From Berberis thunbergii (lineage: Eukaryota > Streptophyta > Magnoliopsida > Ranunculales > Berberidaceae): a stretch of DNA of 64,000 bases. Of the stretch, positions 1-13,000 are shown one piece after another. The DNA lies in assembly GCA_003290165.1 (NCBI GenBank), contig QNQO01005785.1:930001-994000 (forward strand), in the 5' to 3' direction. The position numbers and the translations under genes were made by a program. How positions within the stretch are numbered: position 1 is the stretch's first letter; every line of letters starts with the position of its first letter. A model generated the notes under the pieces. It had not been told where the DNA came from. It made no database searches and saw only the letters and a program-made list of their open reading frames with translations.

Positions 1-309
1 GAAGACACAGGTGATTAAGATGGCTACTCATAGTGATACACGTTGCCAGGGGTTGTGACAAGTGATTTTCAAGCATCTTATCATGCTTGGAGAGATCAGT
101 TGGAGTACTATCACTATTCACTGGAGATCAGCTGGAGTACTATCATTTGTTTTGTAACATTTTAAAAGAATATCTAAAGATTCTAAACCATGCAAGAGAC
201 AGGACAAGAACAATCACAGCGACAAGCATTCCCAGAATTCACCAAAATATCATCAAAGTTTGGACGTCACAATCCTTAGGAAAACAAAAATTGGTAGGAA
301 TAACAATAC

Positions 310-408
310 CTTCCCTTTGGCAGATTTATGATTCAACATGCTGGCCTGCTTCAAATTTTTCTGAGCCATATGAAGGCTTTCATTCATTCCAAGATCAAAA
401 AAAATATT
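310..408 (-). other. Candidate downstream exon of the BRCT gene
   Basis: A minus-strand stretch with an AG acceptor (after TAATATGC) and a GT donor (AAG|GTATTG) encodes exactly 33 open codons, phase 0 at both ends. The composition is protein-like (FDLGMNESLHMAQKNLKQ). It fits a later exon of the BRCT gene but has no recognisable domain. Supported only by splice signals and phase. Confidence 0.3.
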
Positions 409-770
409 CTGCATATTACAATTACACTGAATCAACTCATGCATAATGAAAAGATAGACAAGGCGTTATGCATAAGACGAAGTTTCAAATTAAGCTATAC
501 ATAATGAAAAGTTTCAAATGTCAAACAACATACCATATAGAAAGATTTAAGTATGAAATACAGACATACATACTAAGAATTTCGGATCGTATCTCAATAA
601 GAATGTCAAAGGAAATGGAAAAGGGAATAAGGTCAGGAAGAAAAACATCTATAAGACTATAACATCAAATCTTGTAAGAGAGGACCACTTACTGTCTGAA
701 CAAAATACAAGTCATTTTCTTGCAATTTAAATCTATCTTTATACAGATTACGGTCTATGAAATCCTACAC

Positions 771-803
771 CTCTCTTCACCACCAATCTCTTTGATGCAA
801 TCA
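771..803 (-). other. Candidate micro-exon of the BRCT gene
   Basis: A 33-bp minus-strand segment lies between an AG acceptor (TTCTTAG) and a donor (GAGAG|GTGTAG). In one frame it reads DCIKEIGGEE with no stop. It starts with one base completing a codon, so another exon would be needed between it and the phase-0 end at 1884. Weak evidence. Confidence 0.18.
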
Positions 804-808
804 CTAAG

Positions 809-1883
809 AATTTGTGGCCTAGCAGCAATTTAAGAATATTTATTAAAAGCTTAAGAAGCCATCAACTCCTAAGCCATTTAATGTAAACGCCTAAGCCATC
901 ATGGAAAATGTTTACTTCCATTATATGTAGCTCGCTCCCTAAAATAACTCCAAGGATTTTCTTTACTAAAAATAAGTCTAAAAAATAAAATATCTACTTA
1001 TAACTCGTCCACAAGAGGTGGATTCATGATCTAAACAAATACAATTATTACACACAAATTCCAACAAAATTAAAAGGAATCTGGTGTTTCCAACATTCAA
1101 TACACAAGGACAATTTATTCATGTAACCCAAAGATAGTTATACAATTAGGCCACACTTCCACCTTTTTCTCTTTTTAATTACTCTGAAATTTCCCAATAC
1201 TTCATATTCACCAATTTTCACTGGCTTGAAAGAGAGATATCATAAAACTACTTGAAGCATGAAAGCCAAATTGTGTAGAGAAAATATTAGGAAGAGAATG
1301 AGGAAAATATTAGGACGAGAACGAGGCATTGAGTGCTAATATAAATAAATAAAAGTTAAAAAGTTTATGTTTGAAATAACAATCAACAAAAAAAATTAAC
1401 ATTTTTCTCTTCTAAACTCTGTGATAACGTGCCAATTTACTAGTTGCTTAATTGCTTAAACAGGTCTAACAAACCCAAATTTCTTATTTTTGAAAAGCTT
1501 TCGACTTTGAAGTTAGGTTAAGTTAAAATGAAAAAAATATATATATATATACTTTTGAGCTTGAATTTCCATCAATATTTTTTTCACTCTTTTAGAGTTT
1601 AGACTATCTTACCCTTCGTTGTAAGCCTTTTTTTTGTTTTCTACAAATGAAATCTTATTTTGCAATCGAGAAAAGAATACATAACTGACTCTGAAATACT
1701 CTTCGAAGAGGTTTCATATAAAAATAAAAGCAAAACATAGTGTAGATCAATGGATAGTCTTATATCTCAATGTCAATGTACCCACAAGTAGCCAGCATGA
1801 AGATTAGACTAGATGTCTGTTACCAAAAATATTGAAACCGCAATCAACAACAAGGAATCATACCCAATAGATCTGGCCCCTAC
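809..1883. other. Non-coding stretch, probably BRCT-gene intron
   Basis: AT-rich sequence with poly-A/T runs and a short (TA)n near 1537-1550. I see no convincing further exon or repeat. If the gene continues to the left, this is intron. Confidence 0.35.
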
Positions 1884-3421
1884 CTCTGATTCTCTGATCG
1901 CTTTAGATGTATTGGTCACATCAGACAACATTCTACTATTCTTTTTAGCAGGGACATTCTCTCTCTCAGCAACAAGTGGCACTTCCCATGATAAAGGCCT
2001 TACTTGTTGCCCACTGCAACAATTAACAATGCAATAATAAGCAAAGTAAGGGTAGTTTATACATCAGTAAAGTATTACCTAAACATAAATTGTGAGTCTA
2101 AAATAGATTCTTAATATAAGGTCATGTTTGTCTGGTCATTATATTGCACGGAATCTAACCCATTTCAAAGGCTATTGCAATCTGCAAGATTGTGTGGTCA
2201 AACTCAAGATTTGACACAAAATAGGAATGACATTCTTAAATTTTATATGGGAATCCAATTCTTTTAGAGGGATGGAGAGGGACAAGGAATACGGCGCCCA
2301 CATAAAATGGGAATTGAATGTCATCTTTGACCTCAATTCTCTCTTCCATCCTCCTACCCACTCGTGTTTCATTCCCAGCCATTCCATTGAGGTATTTTCC
2401 ATGCAAACAAAGATACCCCAAAGAGCTTAGAAGTTTCACATGTTATATTTTCTAATGAAATACCATGAGTTTCTTTAAACATTTCTCACCACAAATTTGA
2501 CATTTCCTTCATTAGATATAGAAGGGCACATAAAAAGCATAAAAAGCATAAAACTCGATAGCTGGGAAATTATGAAAAAGCAAAGGCAATTTTTTTTTTC
2601 TCGAGTAAAATCTTCTTCTTGAGCAAAATGGGCCATAACAAAACCAACCTCGGAGAGGGGTTGGCTTTGTGATAACCCAATTAATAAGAGGAAAAACCAA
2701 AAAAAAAAAAAAACCAAAATTTTCATCCCTAGAATAGCCAGAGTAACAACAGATACCTCTTCATCAGATACGAGCGCTCGGGAAGACGTTTCCCAGCCTT
2801 GACACAATCCTCAAACCAACTATGGCTGATTATTGTTGTTCCAAAATTCATAGCCATTTCATACTTGTGCCCTTCAAACTTCCAACAGACCTAATTAAAA
2901 GTAGAAAATATATCACTCACTACAATTTCCGCAACATTAACGAAGCTAAAATGGTATCGAAATATCCAACTAATGCAGTCTGTATTCTCTAACACTAAAA
3001 CTTACCAAATGGGTTATCGATCTTGAGAGCATCCCTACATAATTAGCACCAGTGTGATTGATAAGCTTGATGAGCTTAAACCGCTGGGATCCATGATACC
3101 CACTGACCGTAGCGACAACAGATTCCATCCCAGGGATGTTATGACCTCCAAAACCAAAAATAAAAAATCAAAACTTTATAGTTCAATTTTTTCATAAATT
3201 CTACCATGGAATTCAACCATCAAGATTGGTTAGCAAAATCAGTGTGAAACACAGCAGGATAAATGTAATTTTGGAAGAAATTAGGGACTGAATGTGTGAA
3301 ACTTTTCGTCTCTGAATGGGTGAGAAGAGATTGAAGAAAGGAAACTGAAAGAAATTAGGAATTTACCAGTCGATCGGTTGCTTGGAAGAGCTGCTTCGTC
3401 TCGGATGAGTTGGTCTTCCAT
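1884..3421 (-). CDS. BRCT-domain protein, exons 1-4 (probable RING/BRCT protein); C-terminal exons not resolved
   Basis: Four minus-strand exons join in frame with canonical GT-AG borders: 3421-3367 (ATG, 18 codons plus 1 nt), 3145-3006 (ends phase 0), 2890-2757 (phase 2) and 2013-1884 (ends phase 0). The first 150 residues contain a BRCT-like domain: it begins near [13 protein letters not shown], has the I-K-L-I-x-H-x-G-A-x-Y core, the T-H-L-V-C-W-K-F-E strand, and the S-W-F-E-D-C-V motif with the conserved W and C. BRCT domains bind phosphopeptides or partner proteins, usually in DNA-damage or chromatin pathways. The gene resembles the plant RING/BRCT family (Arabidopsis AT1G67180-like). 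The RING half should lie further left; I could not place it securely, so the gene is incomplete here or runs off the window. Exon assembly is inferred by eye, but phases and motifs agree across all three junctions. Confidence 0.75.
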
Positions 3422-3647
3422 GATTTCTAGGGTTTTTCCGCCAAAATGAAAATTTTGAATCTGTTGTGAGTATTTGCTTTACTCTTACTCGTGCTTTTTT
3501 ATATAGTAGCAGGGCGTCATTTGAAACTTTTGGTTGGGACTTCAAATTTTAGGATTATTTCGGGTATTAGATGTAAGAAGTTCCAGCAACACCTCCATCC
3601 ATTCTTATGGTACCCGATTGTTACTACTTACAACTTAGAGTAGAAAC

Positions 3648-4387
3648 TAAGGGTGGGCATCTCATCCTGCAATTCTGATTCCATCTCATCCCAATGTTTT
3701 TGGTTTTTATTTGGAATTGATTAAACTCATTTCGATTTCGTCCCATTTCGATCTAGAGTGGGATGGAGAGATTTTCAATCATGTCCCATCCCGAATTTAT
3801 TTTTTTAATCAAATTACTCTTCTAAAAGAAAATTTAATTATGATGTGTAAAAATTAAATCAAAACATCTATTATTTTAGAATTTGTTTAATTAGATATTC
3901 TTTATTTAGATAGAAACTTTAGTTTTAATATTTTACGTCAAATAAAACATATGAAAATTTATGTTTTTTTCACATTTTCAATTCGTTATAGGAAAATTAT
4001 TTCTGTTAAAAATAAAGGAAAATTATGGTTTGATTTAGTTTTGCACTATGAGTTGTGTAAATGAAAATTTGGTCAATAAGCAATTTTTTTCATTTTTGAA
4101 CATACATTAAAACAAATTGAGACCTTATATCATTCATATAAGATACAATTGTGAGTAATATGAAAGTTATATGTACATAAATTAGACATTATTGGTGTGT
4201 GAACTGTGAGATTAAATTTTTTCGTTATTCTTTATTAGAAAAGTGTTTAATACATGTTCATCTTGTTCTGTCATGTCCCAAACCCATTTGGGATGGGACG
4301 AGGTCAAGATGAGGTTTATCACGTCCCGATCCCAAACAAATGGAATGGAATAGGGATGAGCTTCATCTCGTCTCATGCCCACCCCTA
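3648..4387. mobile_element. hAT-like non-autonomous TIR element, copy 1
   Basis: The segment begins TAAGGGTGGGCA and ends TGCCCACCCCTA, giving terminal inverted repeats with one mismatch. The subterminal sequence is full of degenerate CATCCCATCCCGA and TCCCGATCCC motifs on both sides, and the core is AT-rich and non-coding. A second copy lies at 54743-55231. Such ends are typical of hAT MITEs. No 8-bp target duplication is recognisable at this copy. It lies about 230 bp upstream of the BRCT start codon, so it is in or near that promoter. Confidence 0.7.
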
Positions 4388-7040
4388 GGGATCCCCTAAA
4401 ATAGCCAAAAAGCTATTTTAGGAGTTCATATGGGAAAGTCCATGCTATGAGGAAACTCCTAAAACTTTTCATATTTTTAACTTGACTTTTACCTTCCCCT
4501 ATATTTGGGGGCATCTATACCATCCTCAAATTCTAAAAAATATTAAAATATTATAATTATTTTAATTTTTCAAATTAAAAATAAAAACCAAAACAATTTA
4601 ATAATAGCATTTAAAAATAATTATTAATACTAAAAAATATATAAAAATTACCTACTCTTTTAATTTTTCAAACTCAAATTAATTTGAAATTAATTGTAGT
4701 ATATATTTAGTAATAGTATAATTGAAACTAATACTACTATAATAATATTAATTTGAAATTAATATGAGTATAATAGTATAATTGAAATTAAATTAATATA
4801 GAAAATTGAAAAATATATTTAAATAATGATGAAAAAAGTTAAAATATGAAATGTGCTTGGAGTGATGAAAAAATATAGAATCCCCTAAATTTAGCTTTTG
4901 GTTAAAAATTGGGGATGATTGATCTCCCACTTTAACTTTTACCCGCTCCATACCACACCTCATGAGAGCGACCAATATAGCACTTAAAGTTGCTTAATAA
5001 AAGCTACAAATCCCCTCAAATTCCAAATACATATTATGAACTAGAGAAATAAAAATTGAAGTAGAAAATTCCCATCAACCGCTAACGAATAAGTACAAAA
5101 AAGCTTATAACAACCAAATATTTTCACTGATTATTAAATTTTATAATTTTTTTTTCTTCCTCTTATAAAAAAAATTAATAATAATTTTATTTGATCTGCT
5201 TGATGCTGGTTCGTAAATAAATCGAAGTTACATGGTTTTGGACATTGATGGTTCTTCCAAAGTCTCATCACGTTAAGTGGAACACAAAAGGTCTTGTATA
5301 GTGTGACACTAACCAATGATGTGGAAGTAAGGAGTCTGGGAGGTGGCCATGGCGGACAAGTGATTTTCAAATCCCATATAAGGTGTTTGTGTTACCATGT
5401 GTAGTTACAAGAAGTTTCTAACAGGCGTTTGCCCCTCCTACATCCATGATGGTAAACAAATAGTTATGTAATATAGATCATGAAAACCCTTTGTACTCCT
5501 ACGAGTTCCCAAAAGTATGGTTTAGAGGTTTCAATCAAACATTTACGATGCTCATGTCTATCTGTCTGAAAACTAAACTCATCAATTAATGCCTATAGCT
5601 AATCTTCTACAAAGATGTTTCCCTTCATCAACAAACTATTGTAGATCATCATTACATCCGTGCAAGTAGATTCTTCACTACAACAAAACCGGTTGACATG
5701 TTTAAAAACATAGTCACTACTCATATCATCTAAATAAAAGTCTAAAGAGACAAATAAAAACAAAAAAAATCACAAGTTCGAAATACAAACAAATTAAGCA
5801 CCATTATCTATCAAGAAAACAAAAATTAAAGTTTGGTTTACAATAATCAAATTGCAGACACTAGCACATTCAAAGGAACGACATTCTCAATTTGAAATGC
5901 TCAAAGCCACCACAAAAAGAAACAATAATTGAGATTTCCAAGTCAACAACACCTAACGAGATCTAAGAAGACTAGATCACAAAATTCATGAAAAAAAATC
6001 ATAAGTAGCCTAAGAACTAAAAATTTTTAGAAACAATAACGATTTTATTGTATTGCAAACAAACATATTTGCATCGCGACGCCAACAAACCTAGCAATCT
6101 TCAAGGACATCAAACAATAGAGATGAAAATATTTTACCTTCAGTGGCATAACGTAGAGAGAGATGGATGAAAACAAAGTTAAATAAGGTTGTGACATGGA
6201 AGTCAGAAATTGAGGAATTTTTTACTCCTCTTGGGGACCTTAAAGAAGGGGAGCTCTATTGTACCGATGGACCATTTCTGGTTCACCCTTTTATAGAATA
6301 GGATAGTTGAAGAAGCGATTCCAAGTAAATTTCTTTGGAGGGGGTGTCGTCATTTCGGAGAGGGCATTGTCTGTTTCGAGAGAGAGAGAGAGAGAATGAA
6401 GAGAAATAAATTTTTGCTGCTAAAATATTTTCTTTTCTGTCATTGTAGGTAATGGTATTCTTAATCTAGACCATTGGTTCTCTGAACATGTTTATCTTAG
6501 TCGTTGATGTACTAAGTATAAAAGCCGACAAAGTGTTTTATAATCCCATGCCTTAATTAGTGGTAATCTGTTAATTTGGACATCGTGATAAGAGCATGCA
6601 ACTTTTGGAATTTATAGAAGAGCATGTTAACTATACATTTTATGATAAGATCCCAAATTATTTAATTCAGATTTATTATCAAGTTAATGAAGAACTACTC
6701 ATAATTTAAGTCAACCCCGACACAGCCTGATTTTCATTGAAGCGAGATTGCTCAGGTACATTTTTCCTATAAACCACCAAAATCCAACAGAAGCCATCCA
6801 TGAAATACGAAGATAAAAAATATCAAAACAATAGGCAAATAGAAACCCCCGGCCTCCTCTTGTGCACAGCAATATGCAATGTTCTACTGTTGCCTGATAC
6901 GAGCAATACCTCGTCATGGAACATGTTTTTACTCGGGTAGGCTGGGAAAAGACAACAAAAACAATTACCCTCTCTCGCCTCTCAACAGATACCGACATTA
7001 GTGCATTAAAGCTGGAGTGCCCAAACCAAAGAGATTATAC
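4388..7040. other. Intergenic region between the FLX-like 3' end and the BRCT promoter
   Basis: Mostly AT-rich and non-coding. Notable points are a perfect 11-bp-arm hairpin near 4395-4422 (CCTAAAATAGC ... GCTATTTTAGG), a (GA)n tract at 6378-6395, and a single CACTACAACAAAACC motif near 5677 that resembles a CACTA terminus without a partner. The last few hundred bases before 7041 are presumably the 3' UTR of the FLX-like gene. No gene is supported. Confidence 0.4.
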
Positions 7041-10000
7041 TCATCTCATGGAAGGGTTACCAGCTCTAGATTGACCATTATAACCACCCCCTGAAGCACG
7101 GGTTGGTGGTGTCGCAGATCCATAAGGTACATTGTTTGCAGGTACTTGTCCTTGTGGTGTTGCTGATCCATATGGGGCGTTGCTGTTGGCAGGTCCTTGT
7201 CCTTGTGGTCCACCAGCCGCAGTCCTGGGTTGTGTCTCATATCCAGGACCTCTTGGTGCCTCATAGCTACCTCCTCTTGTTGCATCATAACCTGAACTTC
7301 TGGCTGGGTCGTAACCAGGCCCTCTGGCTGGGTCATAACCAGGCCGAGGAGGAGCAGATCCCACTGGACCGCCACCGTAAGGAGCAGGTGGAGCACCAGG
7401 AAGGAGTCCACGCTCCTATGTAAGAAAACAGACAATTCAAAACAGAAACCTGTTAGTATTCTTCCAGCAAAGCAATATAGTGAGACCATCTTTTACTTTT
7501 ATACCTATTAGCTTATCAATAACTTCATTACTTGCACAAAATACAGGTGGTTGTTTGGTCACCAACACGCGCATCAAAAGTGAATAAACAATACACTGGA
7601 AGGGGAAGAAATTCCATGCTACAAAGGAAATCAGTGAGAGGTTCAGCAATGGTGACTGGTTGTCAGAAAACCCACTCACTGGTGCAATCATCATATCACC
7701 CTCTCATGTTATCAAAGAAACCAAGTATCCACAAATCACTTGCCCTAATACTAGAATGCCTAAGCTAGACCTTCATGACTAAAAACCTAAATAGTAAAAT
7801 CATTAAACGTATCCTAATCGGTTCAGGAGCAATATGAGACCAATCAATATTAATAAAAATAATTGGTAACGATCGCTCAACTTTTTTATACTGATTTTTC
7901 CTCTGCCCTTCTGAGTGATATGCGTACTACAAGAAAAATGTTACACCAAGATAAACTAATGTCATATGTTAGGATGATCTTCTTTCTTTCTTGTTTTTGG
8001 TCTTTTCTATATTCTCTGATTTTTTTTCTCTAGCATCTTCACATTCTCCTAATGAAGAATGGATTATAGAACCACTCCCTTCCTATAACCATGAAGGAGA
8101 AACAATGATCATCTCAACCAAGTCTGACATTAAGATCCATAATCCTCTCAATAATGGGAAACCCAAGAATAAAATTTGTCGCAGGGCCCTTGCCAAGAAA
8201 CTAAGTGGATCGAAGGCATAAAATGGAACAATGAGGAGCTGCGCACATCTAAAGTGAAGGTGTTTTCTGAAATTACAGGAATTTATTAAGAAGAAGACAA
8301 ATGAAACATTCCAATATGGAAAAATATAAAGCAATGGAGTCAATGGTAAAATCAGAAAATTATCAGGTTAGAGAAGCACATTAGACAATTAGTAGCCCAA
8401 AATTAGATGGCTAAGGAGACCAAAAATGACCTTTTAGCATACAATAATCAATACCATGCGCGATAGTAACTTCTAAAAGGGGTTTTGACCAACAAACAGT
8501 CCTTTAAGAAAAGATTGCAAAGGATCATTTAAAAGCTGTAACAGGAGGGTTATTCTTCAAGGCTACCATTTCTGAAAAGCAATTTTGACAATATTTCAGG
8601 GCAGGAAATTTTTACTATCTTCAGAGCTCCGTGAAAGTCCTATCAATCACTATAATTCCAGTTCTGTGAAAGTCCTATCAATCACTATAATTCCAGTTGT
8701 AGCAGCCTGAGTGATTGAGAACATTGCTAGAGAGCTCACCAAAACTGCTTCTCACAAGTAGCACTTGATAAGGTGGCAGGCAGTCTCCCAGAGAAAAAAG
8801 GTGGATTAAGTATCAGGAATATCAAAATGTGAACCAAGCTCCCCTAGCCAAATATGGAGATCTGGTATCAAAATCATGTCCTAGGCACCATTTATGGTAC
8901 TCAACCCATCAGTTGGTACTCCAAAGATATGAAGACTTCATATGGTTGTGATCTGGTAAACCATTAGGATCTTAAATGCAGATGTGGCAACAAATTAAGT
9001 ATTCTATGAATAAAGGCTCCTGGGTAGACTTTTGGGGGATAAATGGCTACTCAAACAACCTCCAAAGTAGAAATTTGCAGAAACCAAGGATGCACAGACT
9101 CGGACATGTGTCAGGTCGGACAAGAATATGACACAGCAACTTGGCAATTTTAAAAAACTAGGACTCGGCGACAAGGCGATACGTCAAACCTTAATATTTT
9201 TTTATGTCATATGAACATATGCAATAATAAACTCAAACACATAAATAAACATTTAAATGTGTCATGAGCAACATAATTTCATTAATTTGTAATTGATATT
9301 GTAACTTGATCAGTTAAGGAATAAAAATGCAATGAGCATGCTTGAACTGAACCTAATAGGAATACAACCATAATAATATCATTACTCGCCGTGGGATAAT
9401 ATTTTTTTCTCTACATTTGATATCATTATTTGTGTGACTTTTTTTTACAAACAGACATGATGAAGCTTAAGATTAGGTTGCAATCTTTTGCAACAAATGA
9501 AGACCAAATAATGCAGATACAACATGTATTGGATGATACATTATTAGTTGAGCAGTTAAAACAATGTTGTAACGCCAATATAACTCCGATATAACGCTTA
9601 ACGGGGGTGAGCCGTTACGTTATGATATTATCACAGCTTCGATATAACAACGTTATATGGCTGTTATTGAATTAACTTTTTTTAATAACGCCCTTTTAAT
9701 GTTTTGTTCAAAACAAAAAATCACCCATTTCATTCTCAATCGAACCAAAACCCTGGACTCATAGGAAAGAAGGAGAACCAAAGCTTGCCATCGCCAATCG
9801 ACAGAGAACCGGACCTTGCCATTTGACAGAGAATGAGAGAAGAATACAGGAAAAAGACGAAGAGTCGATCCCACTCTCATACGAAGAAAAGATGTTTTAT
9901 TAATGTTTTTTTATTTTTGAATTTAATGTTATGAACGTGATTTACTTTTTTGACTCTATAATGCTCTTGAACTCTATAATGCTCTTAAACTGCTCTTTAA

Positions 10001-13000
10001 CCTATAATGCTCTTGAACTGTTATGGTCCATTATCCGTTATAACTACATAGAGTATTGGCAATTTATTTTCACACAGACAAATGTGATGTTGGGTTTTTA
10101 CATACTATTACTAAACTTGCCTCCAGAACAACCTTAATCAGTTTCATACAAGGATACATGGTAGAACTTGCGGAGAAGTGATGACGAATGGTAACAGCAA
10201 AGGGAGGAATGTCAGACATGGTCAAATTTTACCTGATCTTGATGTCAACACCACCAGCCAATAGATCGGGCATCCTCAGCAAGCCGATCGTCGAAATAGG
10301 TTAGTAGATCTTTTGCTTCTCTTCATTCTTCTTCTCTTCTTTCTTCTTCTTTTTCTCCTTCGTCAACGGTCTCGTTCCCTCTCGATCTTTATCTCTCTCA
10401 GTCTCTATTTCTTTCCTTCTCAATCTCTCTTTCTCGATCTTTCCCTCTTAATCTCTCTTTATCTCCCTCTCGATCTCTATTTAGGGATGGCAGTGGGGGC
10501 GGATTTTCATGGATATCTGCCCAACTCGTCCCAATTGAGGCGGTTTTGGATGTGCCTAAACAGATTTCGGGGCGGATATGGATTTTGACATATCCACCCC
10601 ACAGATATCCGTTTAAGTACAAAAATTACAAAAATACCCCTTGACCCTTAAAAAAAACCCTAAACCTACGGTCACTCAATCTCTCACTCTGACTCTTTGT
10701 CTCTCATTCTCAACCCTACCAACACCAAGAAACGGTGTTGCAACAATTGAATCCACCCCATTTTGACTCGTAACTTGTTCTTCACTGGATCTCATGAGCA
10801 CACTACTACTAACAGAAGCATGCAAAAACTCAGTAGTCGTCTTCATCGGAGGTGGATTCTAGTAATCATCATCGATCAGTGGTGGCTCGATCTACTGCTA
10901 ATGTAGCTCGATCTGGTGGTACGATCTAGTGGTTTGATCTGCGGTGGCTCGACTTGGTGGCTCGATCTAGTTTTGGTTGTTCTTGTTGTTCGATCTGTTG
11001 TTTGATATTTGAGAATACATGAAGTGGATTTAAAAAAATGATCTTTACTGGGTTTTTTTTTCGAGTATTTGGGGCGAGGCGAATATTTGCCAATCCGTCT
11101 GATTCGAGGATGATTTTTACAAAACATGGTAAACAGATATTCGAGGCGGATTTGGATATCTGTGATCTCCAGTGGGGCGTGGATGGATTTGTCCAAATCC
11201 GCCCTGTTGTCATCCTTATCTCTATTTCCCTCCTTTTTTCTCTCCCTCTCAATCTCACTTTCTCTCCTTCTTGATCTTTTTTTCTCCCTTCTCTTTCTCT
11301 CCTGTTGCTCTCTCTTTTGTGTCTGTGGGTAGATTGAAGTGAGAGAGAATAATTTGCACCTGGTAAAAAAAATGCCATGTTTGCCCAATACGTGTTTGAG
11401 TCGTGTCTGGTCAGGTCAACGTGTCTTGACTGTTGACCGCATGTCGCACACGAATCCGTGTCTAACATGTATTTACCTCAAAATTTTGGGGGTTTCAAGG
11501 AGTCGGTGCATCCTTGGCATAAACTTCCTATGTATCCATGTAAAGTGAGGAAAGTAGCCCAATTTGCGATTTTTTGCAAAGTATGGGGTGGGACCTGGTG
11601 CTGCAGCCTGCAAAGGGTCTCAAAGATGAGGAACCATTGAGATTATGGAGCTTTTGTGCCTCCTTCAACCGAGGAAGATCCATGATAGCAAGGATGAATG
11701 GTTTTGGGATGCTAAATCCAATATTTTGGATCGAGGATTGCTTTGAGAAGTGCATTTATCCTAGGCAGTTACCTCCGACTATTCAGGTTTGGTGAAATTG
11801 ACTTCTCTTCTAATTGGTTTTGGCTAAAGCAAGCTCTTAGAAATTAATTTTTCAGTCTATGTGTATATCAGTTGGAGTCTTTTATAAAAGGTAAACATGT
11901 TACTATGACGTTCTAAATTCTATTACAAAAAGGCGAGCTTATAAGTATTAAGATTCCATGACTAGTACGCCCCAGTTGGCATACAAATTCTCAAAAGAAA
12001 ATTATTTAAATTATTTTGAAGGGAGATGAGGCACCCAACCAAAGAGTCAAAACACATCCACAATCGCCACTCCCATCTTCAACACTTTGTCACAACAAAA
12101 TTGTTTATTACATTCCCTTCACACTGTCCAACAAATGGCAAAAGATAGAATTTTCCATAAAGCCTTTCTCTTTAGACGAAACGCAAGCCGAGATCTTCCG
12201 ACTTCTTAGTAGGACATCCATAGAGCACATTCTTTCATGTTCCTTATTTTGCAAGGTTTGACCTCTCTGGTTACTGACTTGGGTGGTTGAAAATTGGTTG
12301 GGAATTTTTTAACTAGTAGGTCAGGCATGATATAGCTACTCTCCCCTCACAAGGTAGATGGTAGTGAGAGTCTGTTATGGGTTATTTGGAGCGAAAGAAA
12401 CAGTTTTAAAAGGGAAAAGCAAGGATGTTCGCCAAATCTCTAAGAGTATCAAATTCTTTGTTTTGGAATGGGGCGTCTCTTGGGATATTCTAAAGGATTT
12501 TCGGGATCAGATGTTTTTTAATAATCGGGTCATCTCTTCTCTGGCCATCCTAGGTTTTTTGTTTACAGTCCCTGGTTTTGAAGCAATTCATCCTTCATAT
12601 TTTGATGAGAAAAAAATAAAAATGTATATATATCAAATTGTCAAAATCATCTAGAGTGCCTCTGCCTTTGGACAAATGCATACTTACAAATTTTATACTT
12701 TGTTTTATCCTGAATATTTCTCCAAATTTTGGTTAAAAAGATACGTAGTATAAAACCCCTTCACTTATGTATCCCTAACTCCTTCCCCACTTCCTTAAAT
12801 AAGGAATGAGGGATAGTTTAGTCATTGTAGCCTACATTATTTGGGGCGCGAAGTGGGACGAAGCATTGAGTCATTTGGGAGTCACGACAAAGTCACAACG
12901 AGGTTGAAGTAAATATATTTTCCTTTTACAATGTTTCCTTCAAAAGACAATGAATGTGGCAAAGATAGACAAAGAGAAAGCAATTTCAACATAGGAGAAA

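Noticed and set aside
87..446. Plus-strand ORF of 119 codons at the left edge
   Set aside because: Low-complexity composition, no family pattern; it overlaps a better phase-0 exon candidate on the minus strand.
5677..5700. CACTACAACAAAACC resembling a CACTA terminus
   Set aside because: No inverted partner (GTTGTAGTG) nearby and no 3-bp duplication; a single 15-base match is not enough.
10876..11468. Minus-strand ORFs of 170 and 180 codons rich in Arg/Glu
   Set aside because: They arise from the GA-rich complement of a CT tract plus the hAT-like MITE; two frames are open at once and the composition is repeat-like.
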